Part shown: positions 22,831-28,681 of the stretch, one piece after another
How positions within the stretch are numbered: the first letter of the stretch is position 1
How the letters are laid out: each line of letters begins with the position of its first letter
Assembly: GCA_958436045.1 (NCBI GenBank)
Contig: CAUBIP010000015.1
Coordinates: 1-28,681, forward strand
Reading direction: 5' to 3'
Source of the DNA: an uncultured Oscillospiraceae bacterium
GTDB taxonomy: Bacteria; Bacillota; Clostridia; Oscillospirales; Oscillospiraceae
DNA: 28,681 nt
The notes under the pieces: generated by a model
What the model was told of the DNA's origin: nothing
What the model saw: the letters and a program-made list of their open reading frames with translations, nothing else
Database searches by the model: none
Translations under genes and position numbers: made by a program

Positions 22831-24083
22831 CAACACTGGAGATCATGCAGCAGGCCAAGGCCTGCCGGATGCAGCTGGCCCAGGCAACGGGGCAGCAGAA
22901 AAATGACATGCTCCTATCCATGGCCGACGCGCTCGTGGCAAGTCAGGATGCGATCCTCGCCGCCAACGCCCAGGACCTAGCCGCCGCCAAGGGGCAGATT
23001 TCTGACGTGATGCTCGACCGGCTGGCGCTGGACGCATCGCGGATCGCCGCCATGGCGACGGGGATGCGCCAGGTCGCCGCCCTGCCGGACCCGGTCGGCA
23101 AGACGCTGCGGCATGTAGAGCGGCCCAACGGGCTGCGGATCGACCGGGTCAGCGTCCCTCTGGGCGTCGTGGCGATCATCTACGAGAGCCGCCCCAATGT
23201 CACGTCGGACGCGGCGGCGCTGGCGCTAAAATCCGGCAACGCCTGCATTCTGCGCAGCGGCAAGGAAGCCTTCCGCTCGGCGGACGCCATCGTCCGCGCC
23301 CTGCAGGATGGGCTGGACCGCGTCGGAATGACCCGGCAGCTGGTGCAGCTGGTGCAGGATACCAGCCGGGCCAGCGCGACGGAGCTGATGACCGGCGTCG
23401 GCTACATTGACCTTTTGATCCCCCGGGGCGGCAAGGGGCTGATTGCCTCTTGCGTCGCCAACGCCAAGGTGCCGTGCATCCAGACGGGCACGGGGATCTG
23501 CCATCTTTATGTGGACCAGACTGCAGACCTTGCCCAGGCACTGGATATCATCGAAAACGCCAAGGCCAGCCGCCCCTCTGTCTGCAATGCGGAGGAGGTC
23601 CTGCTGGTACATCGAAAGATCGCGGCCCGCTTCCTCCCTGCCCTGCGGGCACGTCTGGTGGACGCGCGGCAGGCGGCGGGGCTGCCGCCGGTGGAGCTGC
23701 GGCTCTGCGATGAAGCGCAGAAGATCATCCCCGGCACCCCGGCGGGTCCGGCGGATTTTGATACGGAATTTTTGGATTATATTCTGGCCGTCCGCGTCGT
23801 CGGCAGTGTCGACGAGGCCATTGCCCACATTGCCGCCCACTCGACGGGCCACAGTGATGGCATCCTGACCCAGGATCCAGCCAGCGCGGGAAAATTTACG
23901 ACACTGGTCGACAGCGCGGCCGTCTATGTCAACGCCTCCACCCGCTTTACCGACGGCGGCGAGTTTGGCCTTGGCTGCGAGATGGGCATCTCCACCCAGA
24001 AGCTCCACGCCAGAGGCCCCATGGGGCTGGAGGAGCTGACGACTTATAAATACATCGTCCGCGGCTGCGGGCAGATCCGTTAA
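22827..24083 (+). CDS. proA: Gamma-glutamyl phosphate reductase
   Basis: 418 residues. ProA reduces gamma-glutamyl phosphate to glutamate semialdehyde with NADPH. The aldehyde-dehydrogenase-like fold shows GVVAIIYESRPNVTSDAAAL, ILRSGKEAF, and the catalytic C225 in QTGTGICHLYVD. The C-terminal STRFTDGGEFGLGCEMGIST and KLHARGPMGLEELTTYKY follow. Length and motifs are typical. It is translationally coupled to proB. Confidence 0.97.
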   Translation: MTTLEIMQQAKACRMQLAQATGQQKNDMLLSMADALVASQDAILAANAQDLAAAKGQISDVMLDRLALDASRIAAMATGMRQVAALPDPVGKTLRHVERPNGLRIDRVSVPLGVVAIIYESRPNVTSDAAALALKSGNACILRSGKEAFRSADAIVRALQDGLDRVGMTRQLVQLVQDTSRASATELMTGVGYIDLLIPRGGKGLIASCVANAKVPCIQTGTGICHLYVDQTADLAQALDIIENAKASRPSVCNAEEVLLVHRKIAARFLPALRARLVDARQAAGLPPVELRLCDEAQKIIPGTPAGPADFDTEFLDYILAVRVVGSVDEAIAHIAAHSTGHSDGILTQDPASAGKFTTLVDSAAVYVNASTRFTDGGEFGLGCEMGISTQKLHARGPMGLEELTTYKYIVRGCGQIR

Positions 24084-24094
24084 AGGAGCGGCGT

Positions 24095-24886
24095 ATGAAA
24101 TTTGGTTTTATCGGGACCGGCAATATGGCCGGGGCCCTGGTCCGGGCGCTGGCCAAGCAGTCGCGCAGCATCGCCCTGGCAAACCGCACCCCGGCCAAGG
24201 CCGAGGCGCTGGCGGCGGAAGTCGGCGGCGTCGTCTGGCGCAATGAGCAGGTGGCGGCCCAGTGCCAGTATATTTTCCTGGGCATCAAGCCGAATCTGCT
24301 GGAAAGCGTTCTTGCGCCCCTGGCGCCGATTCTTCAGACAAGGCCGCAGGATTTCGTTCTCGTCTCCATGGCGAGCGGTGTGACGATCGCGGAAGTGCAG
24401 GCCATGGCGGGCGGGCATTATCCCGTCATCCGCATCATGCCCAATACCCCGGCCGCTGTCGGCGCGGGGATGATTCTCTACTGCTGCAGCGGCAATGTCA
24501 CGGCGGCGCAGCGGGCGGAATTTTTGACGGCGATGCAGGACGCCGGGGCCTTTGACTACCTGGAGGAGCAGCTGATGGACGCCGGGAGCGCCGTCTCCGG
24601 CTGTGGACCCGCGTTTGTCTATCTATTTTTGGAAGCGATGGCCGATGGCGGCGTCGCCTGCGGCCTGCCCCGGAGCAAGGCGCAGCAGTACGCGGCCCAA
24701 ACCGTCCTCGGGGCAGCGCGGCTGCTGCAGGAGACGGCGCAGCACCCAGGCGCGTTAAAAGACGCCGTCTGCAGCCCCGGCGGCAGCACAATTGCCGGGG
24801 TCCACGCGCTGGAGCGCGCCGCATTCCGCAGCGCCGTGATGGACGCCGTTCAAGCCGCGTTTGAAAAAACAAAAACACTGAAATAA
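24095..24886 (+). CDS. proC: Pyrroline-5-carboxylate reductase
   Basis: 263 residues. ProC reduces pyrroline-5-carboxylate to L-proline, the last step. The NAD(P)-binding loop is FGFIGTGNMAGAL. Later motifs are IRIMPNTPAAVGAGM, the helical dimer segment SGCGPAFVYLFLEAMADGGV and DAVCSPGGSTIAGVHALE. It begins 11 bases after proA, with AAAGGAG ahead of it. With proB and proA it gives a complete glutamate-to-proline operon. Confidence 0.97.
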   Translation: MKFGFIGTGNMAGALVRALAKQSRSIALANRTPAKAEALAAEVGGVVWRNEQVAAQCQYIFLGIKPNLLESVLAPLAPILQTRPQDFVLVSMASGVTIAEVQAMAGGHYPVIRIMPNTPAAVGAGMILYCCSGNVTAAQRAEFLTAMQDAGAFDYLEEQLMDAGSAVSGCGPAFVYLFLEAMADGGVACGLPRSKAQQYAAQTVLGAARLLQETAQHPGALKDAVCSPGGSTIAGVHALERAAFRSAVMDAVQAAFEKTKTLK

Positions 24887-24894
24887 ACAGCATA

Positions 24895-24938
24895 CCGGGG
24901 GCCGGGCCGCGCACGTGTGCCCGCCCCGGAAAATTTTT
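24895..24938 (+). terminator. Terminator of proBAC
   Basis: CCGGGG and CGGGC (24895-24907, GC bulge) pair with GCCCG and CCCCGG (24919-24929), followed by AAAATTTTT. It also marks the border with the phage-like genes. Confidence 0.75.
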
Positions 24939-25206
24939 AAAAAGCAGCAAACAGGTACCGCAGCTGCACCGTCACGTCCCCCACCTCCAGCGCCAGCGTG
25001 TTTGCCTGCGTCAGCTGTGCCGTGACGGTCTTCCCTGCAATGCTGCAGCCGGTTTGTCCGGCCGCCAGCTCCAGCTTTATTGCATAGTCCTGCGCAAAGC
25101 TGATATACAGCTTGTCCTTGCTCTGGTCCACTTCCAGCGGCAGCGTAAAAGCCAGCGTCGGCGTGCTGCCCCGCCGGAATGCGAATTTTGGTGTCATGCC
25201 TTGCAT
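24937..25206 (-). CDS. Small phage structural-like protein
   Basis: 89 residues. It has FAFRRGSTPTLAFTLPLEVD, then QSKDKLYISFAQDYAIKLEL, VTAQLTQANTLALEVGDVTV and a final QLRYLFAAF. This resembles small strand-rich proteins in Firmicutes prophage tail or baseplate modules, which begin RRGTTPTHTFTLPFD and contain KLTQEDTxxF and VQIQLR. The match is from memory. The exact role is unknown. The C-terminus is shorter than in the proteins I recall, which continue into a Val/Gly-rich strand. AGGAGGTGGAGAA sits before the first ATG (25206). The second ATG, three codons in, is also possible. Confidence 0.62.
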   Translation of the reverse strand: MQGMTPKFAFRRGSTPTLAFTLPLEVDQSKDKLYISFAQDYAIKLELAAGQTGCSIAGKTVTAQLTQANTLALEVGDVTVQLRYLFAAF

Positions 25207-25255
25207 TTCTCCACCTCCTCGCCCCTAGTCTATCACATCGCCCCCCGGTAATGTC

Positions 25256-25288
25256 ACACCCCCGGCAGGTCAAACCTGCCGGGGGTGT
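25256..25288 (-). terminator. Strong hairpin after the polyvalent gene
   Basis: A perfect 15-bp stem, ACACCCCCGGCAGGT (25256-25270) with ACCTGCCGGGGGTGT (25274-25288), and a three-base loop, only four bases past the stop codon. There is no T-tract, so termination would rely on the stem. Confidence 0.6.
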
Positions 25289-25292
25289 CCGT

Positions 25293-28200
25293 TTACCACG
25301 GTGTTCCTTTGAGATTGTAGCTGCCGCTGGCCACGTGCACCAGGCTGTCCTTCTGCTCCGGCGTGAGCGGACGCTGCGCAATGTAGGCGTAAGCCTCGTA
25401 CTGCGGCACGGTAATGCCGCCCCGCTGAATGTGCCGCAGGTTCTGGTAATTCTTGCTGTGCAGGTAAAGCGCCACCCGCATGTCCGGCGTGATCTTCACG
25501 GTCACCGTCTCGCCCTTTTCGTTGACTCCCGTGACCTCGATGGGCCGTTGTTTCCCCTTGCCCGCCAGGTGGCCCATGAATTTTTTGTCCTTGGTGAATT
25601 CCTCGAACCTTTCATAGGCCCGCCGCTGGTAGTCCAGCTGCTTCAGCTCCCCGTCCTGCAGCGCCAGCGCCGCTTGGTAAAGCGGGTCGCTGTCATGAAA
25701 TCCCGTCCACCGCCGCAGCAGGCGGACCGGCGTCAGCGTGTTCTCCGTGATCCACTGCGCCGGGCGGCTGAGCTTTCCGCGGCCGTAGCGCCCCCGGGTG
25801 CCCTCGATATCCCCGACGATCTGCAGCACCTGCTGGTAGACCTCCCGCCGGTCCGCCGCGTCGATCAGCTTCTTCTGGGTCCGGATTTCATTTTCGATAT
25901 TCAGCGCCACGTCTAAAAGCTGCTGCACCTCCTGGGGTGACATGTCGGCGACGTGCTTCTTCTCCTGGTTTGCCAGAATGTCCTCGATGCGGCCGTCGGC
26001 GATAAAGTCCGGGTTGTTCCGCTTCTGGTTCTCATACCAGGCCTGCAGGTCTGTCACGTCCACGACCTTGTTGCCCCGCATCTCCGGGGTTTGCGCCGCC
26101 TCCTCCGGGCTCATAATCCGCATGGGGTTTGCCTTGTCCCGGTAGCCGCTGGCCGGAATCTCCTCTGTGCTCATGCCCTGGACATAGTCGTGGACCATGG
26201 CGGTCTTGGTGAGGTTGACGGTCGTCGTGTTCAGGTCCCCGATGATCCGTTCAATCTCCGCCTGCTGTTCCGGCGTCGCGGTCCGGCCCATCCGCTTGAG
26301 CTTGTTGCTGTGCCAGAGCAGCCGCCGGGCCGTCTCCCGCTCCAGCTTTTGCTCCCGCTGCCGCTGCGCCCGCTGGCGGTATTCGTCCTTGAGCTTCTGC
26401 ATCTGCTGCTCTCGTCTTGCCCGTTCCTTCTGCAGCCGCTTCCGATACCAGGCATCCAGCAGCTGGACCTGCTCCGCTTCATGTGCCGCCGTCGCGTCCA
26501 TCAGCCGCTCCTTGCCAGCGTCCTTCCCGGCGCGGCGCAGCACCTCCGCACGGTACGCGCCCTGGTCTGCCCGGACGCTTCCCAGCTCCCACATGATCTT
26601 CGTCCGCATGTACTGCATCCCGTCCCGGTCGCCGTACGGGCTGCGCTGCAAAATGGTTGTGCCGTCATGGATGACGTCCGCGATCTGGATCAGCTGGTCC
26701 GCCGGATTCCGGATTTCTTTCGGGAAGTACGCAGGCCACCGCTCAGAAAGCTCCTGGTAGAATTGGCCCACCTCTGTTCCGGAGGCGGCCATCCGGATTC
26801 TGTTGGTGTTTCGCTTTTTAAAATCCTGGTAGCCTGCCGCGTTGTCCAGGTCGCGCCGCAGCGTGGGTGTCATCTGAATTTTCGTTGTCCGGACAAGCTG
26901 CTTGATCTCCCGCAGCGTCTCCGTCTCCGGGTTGTTCTGGTCCAGGTAGTTCTGCGTCAGCTCCGCCGCCAGCTTGTCCACCGCCTCCCGCAGCAGGCCC
27001 CGCTTGTCGCTTCGGCTTTCCTCGCTGCCGCGTTGGCTCTCCGCCCGCAGCCTCCAGATGTTCTGCAGCTCCATCTCCAGGTCTCGCCGCCGCAGGTCGC
27101 CGCCGTAGCTTTCCGAAAGCTGCTTAGCGGCCCGCCGCAAATCCGCCCGGTCCGGTGTGCCCTGCGGCATCTCCTCCAGCTGCTCCCGCAGCCTCCGGTT
27201 GACGCTCTCCAGCGCCTTGCTTCGCTTCCGCTCGTCCTCCAGCTCCTGCGCCATATCCTCCAGCTCCCGCGCCCGGTCCGTCTCGGTGGCCGTCTCGGCG
27301 TCCGTCTCGTCGTCCGCGAGATACCGGATATCCTCCTCGCCCCGGTCAAAGGTCCCGATGTTATCCGTCGCGGACTTGATCTGGTTGGGGGAGAACACAG
27401 ACACCTCACCCCAGCCGCCGCTGTCCATGTCGGCATACCAGCCGTCGTACCCGCGTTTTTTCAGGTATGCCACCTGTTCGCGTTTATTGCGCAGCCGGTA
27501 GAATTCGCTCGGCTGATTGTCGTAGTCGGCCAGCTTTCCCCCGGAGAGGTACACTTCCATTACGTCATTGCCGTACGCCGCCGCATCCTCCGGATTCTCT
27601 GCGAAGAAGAAGGAGCCTTCCGCCGCAGCCGCTTCCCCGATATCAAACGCCGTGAAGTTTGCCCCCGTTCCGTGGTAGAACACCTTCGGTGTTCCGTCCT
27701 CGTTTAAGAGAACCGGGTCAACGGCCCGGCCGGCAGAAAATCTTCTGTCCCGCGCCTTGACAGCTGCATGCAAATCTGCTATAGTCCTGATGTCAGCAGC
27801 TTGCGTGATAAGGCTAGGGGTTACTCCTGAACCTTTTACACCAGGCTGCTGATATTCTATATTCTGCAGCTCGTACGCTCGTTTTCCCGTCGCCGCACTG
27901 TTGGGGTTATTCATTTCCTCAACATACAGCTTCAGTAGGACCGGCCCGCTTCCATTGTCTGCCACAGCGTAAAGAGAATGCATCAAAAGTGAATTCTTTG
28001 ATTTCGCTCTCCCCTCTTTCAGCGTGCGCGTATCTAGCAGGACCGCCTTCTTGACGATGTCACGAATGTATGGCAGATACATTTTCCCGCTTTGAACGGA
28101 TCGCGCTCTTTTCTGCTCGGCCTCATCGAACACTTTTCTTGATATGTTGATATCCCACCCAGTGTCCGTATTCCTTTGCGCTCCCCTTTCGCTGTTTTCT

Positions 28201-28681
28201 TCTTTTGCGACCAGCACCCGCATCTGATCCGCCGATCTCCAATCGCCAAACCACGCGCGGAAGAACGGGCTTTTTGCCCCCATCTCTCTCCAGTACTGCT
28301 GCGCATATCGGCTCGTCCGCCGGATATCCTCGCTTGTGAATTGATTCACGCTCTTATCGCCGATGCTCTGAATTGTGCGCAGCTCTTCTTCCGATACCGT
28401 AGCCGCCCCTGTTTCGTCCACCTTATCAGCGAGATACCGGGTATCCTCCTCGCCCCGCAAGACCTGCCGGTCCGCCTGGACATATCGGCCCTTTTCCGCT
28501 TCTTCAATCGAAGCTCTGCCGCCTGCCCGGGCGCTATTTTTTTGCCCGCCTGCGTCCTGCGCCATCCGGTAGAGCGCCGCGTCTGAGATGTTCCGCCCCT
28601 GCTTCCAGGTCTCCTTCTGCTTCGGGAACGTTTCCTGCCAGTAGCGTTCCGTGACCTCCGGCGCTTCTACGTCCGCCGCAT
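25293..28681 (-). CDS. Large phage/mobile-element polyvalent protein with ADP-ribosyltransferase-like domain, 5' end outside window
   Basis: Open across the right edge; about 1128 residues are in the window. In protein order there is a first domain (about 28345-27760) with SPFFRAWFGDWR, YLPYIRDIVKKAVLL and LLMHSLYAVADNGSGPVLLK, resembling a large polyvalent-protein-associated domain. An ART-like domain (about 27725-27330) has VFYHGTGANFTAFD, GSFFFAENPEDAAAYGNDVM and EVSVFSPNQIKSATDNIGTF. Its H, Y and E pattern fits the ART-PolyVal type. Long coiled coils follow (about 27290-27150 and 26480-26290, Arg/Gln/Glu-rich). The last part is a helical domain with GGITVPQYEAYAYIAQRPLT. Such proteins are packaged or injected by phages and conjugative elements to act on host targets. 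Its end (SYNLKGTPW) is abrupt and may be truncated. Domain names need a profile search. Confidence 0.78.
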   Translation of the reverse strand, partial: AADVEAPEVTERYWQETFPKQKETWKQGRNISDAALYRMAQDAGGQKNSARAGGRASIEEAEKGRYVQADRQVLRGEEDTRYLADKVDETGAATVSEEELRTIQSIGDKSVNQFTSEDIRRTSRYAQQYWREMGAKSPFFRAWFGDWRSADQMRVLVAKEENSERGAQRNTDTGWDINISRKVFDEAEQKRARSVQSGKMYLPYIRDIVKKAVLLDTRTLKEGRAKSKNSLLMHSLYAVADNGSGPVLLKLYVEEMNNPNSAATGKRAYELQNIEYQQPGVKGSGVTPSLITQAADIRTIADLHAAVKARDRRFSAGRAVDPVLLNEDGTPKVFYHGTGANFTAFDIGEAAAAEGSFFFAENPEDAAAYGNDVMEVYLSGGKLADYDNQPSEFYRLRNKREQVAYLKKRGYDGWYADMDSGGWGEVSVFSPNQIKSATDNIGTFDRGEEDIRYLADDETDAETATETDRARELEDMAQELEDERKRSKALESVNRRLREQLEEMPQGTPDRADLRRAAKQLSESYGGDLRRRDLEMELQNIWRLRAESQRGSEESRSDKRGLLREAVDKLAAELTQNYLDQNNPETETLREIKQLVRTTKIQMTPTLRRDLDNAAGYQDFKKRNTNRIRMAASGTEVGQFYQELSERWPAYFPKEIRNPADQLIQIADVIHDGTTILQRSPYGDRDGMQYMRTKIMWELGSVRADQGAYRAEVLRRAGKDAGKERLMDATAAHEAEQVQLLDAWYRKRLQKERARREQQMQKLKDEYRQRAQRQREQKLERETARRLLWHSNKLKRMGRTATPEQQAEIERIIGDLNTTTVNLTKTAMVHDYVQGMSTEEIPASGYRDKANPMRIMSPEEAAQTPEMRGNKVVDVTDLQAWYENQKRNNPDFIADGRIEDILANQEKKHVADMSPQEVQQLLDVALNIENEIRTQKKLIDAADRREVYQQVLQIVGDIEGTRGRYGRGKLSRPAQWITENTLTPVRLLRRWTGFHDSDPLYQAALALQDGELKQLDYQRRAYERFEEFTKDKKFMGHLAGKGKQRPIEVTGVNEKGETVTVKITPDMRVALYLHSKNYQNLRHIQRGGITVPQYEAYAYIAQRPLTPEQKDSLVHVASGSYNLKGTPW
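27316..27344 (-). repeat. Intragenic hinge repeat, copy 1
   Basis: A 29-base sequence that recurs with one mismatch at 28429-28457 in the same frame. It encodes RGEEDIRYLAD just after the ART-like domain. Confidence 0.9.
28429..28457 (-). repeat. Intragenic hinge repeat, copy 2
   Basis: Same 29 bases as 27316-27344 except one. It encodes RGEEDTRYLAD before the first visible domain, which implies another effector domain further upstream outside the window. Confidence 0.9.

Noticed and set aside
25953..27707. 584-codon open frame on the plus strand
   Set aside because: It is antisense to the polyvalent protein, has Leu/Pro/Arg-heavy low-complexity translation and no family motif. High GC in third positions keeps the opposite frame open.
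1..28681. CRISPR array or insertion sequence
   Set aside because: No regularly spaced repeats and no transposase-like frames were seen. The only repeats are the ones listed.

Overview
The window is high-GC DNA from a spore-forming member of the Clostridia, most likely the Oscillospirales. The evidence is a complete spoIIIA operon, a cotJ spore-coat operon, a Firmicutes-type tRNA-Pro with encoded CCA, an RNase P RNA gene, MEP-pathway genes ispD and ispF, and tightly overlapped operons with AGGAGG-type ribosome binding sites. The order and genus are inference from gene content and composition only.

Left part (1-5000). A minus-strand promoter and the core of a cobalamin riboswitch sit at the left edge and serve a gene outside the window. 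The eight-gene operon spoIIIAA-AB-AC-AD-AE-AF-AG-AH follows on the minus strand (4948 to 256), with start and stop codons touching or overlapping. It encodes the mother-cell half of the feeding-tube channel needed for engulfment-stage sporulation.

Second part (5000-9370). Divergent from spoIIIA is an OmpR-type response regulator, a sensor kinase and an unknown membrane-anchored protein, then a VanY-type D,D-carboxypeptidase and a small lipoprotein. The grouping suggests envelope sensing and peptidoglycan trimming.

Third part (9370-12120). This is a gene graveyard. The 3' end of an HxlR-family regulator lies back to back with a frameshifted sirtuin that has lost its N-terminus. A second short sirtuin fragment lies about 1.6 kb further on. 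Between the two is an intact CNNM/CorC-type transporter gene with a strong promoter and a roughly 195-nt structured leader that contains an intrinsic-terminator hairpin. A tRNA-Pro(CGG) gene on the minus strand follows.

Fourth part (12120-20770). A minus-strand run, murD-ispD-ispF-MBOAT-SGNH/DltD-like, joins peptidoglycan precursor synthesis, isoprenoid synthesis and a probable surface-polymer acylation pair. Its promoter is divergent from that of rnpB. Downstream of rnpB on the plus strand are an S4-less pseudouridine synthase, a YfcE-like phosphodiesterase, a DUF218/YdcF-like protein and a YcxB-like membrane protein.

Right part (20770-28681). The cotJ operon on the minus strand carries CotJA and CotJB fused into one open reading frame, then CotJC. 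The divergent proB-proA-proC operon makes proline from glutamate. Just after the proC terminator the content changes to prophage-type genes on the minus strand: a small phage structural-like protein and a very long polyvalent protein with an ADP-ribosyltransferase-like domain. The polyvalent gene runs off the right edge.
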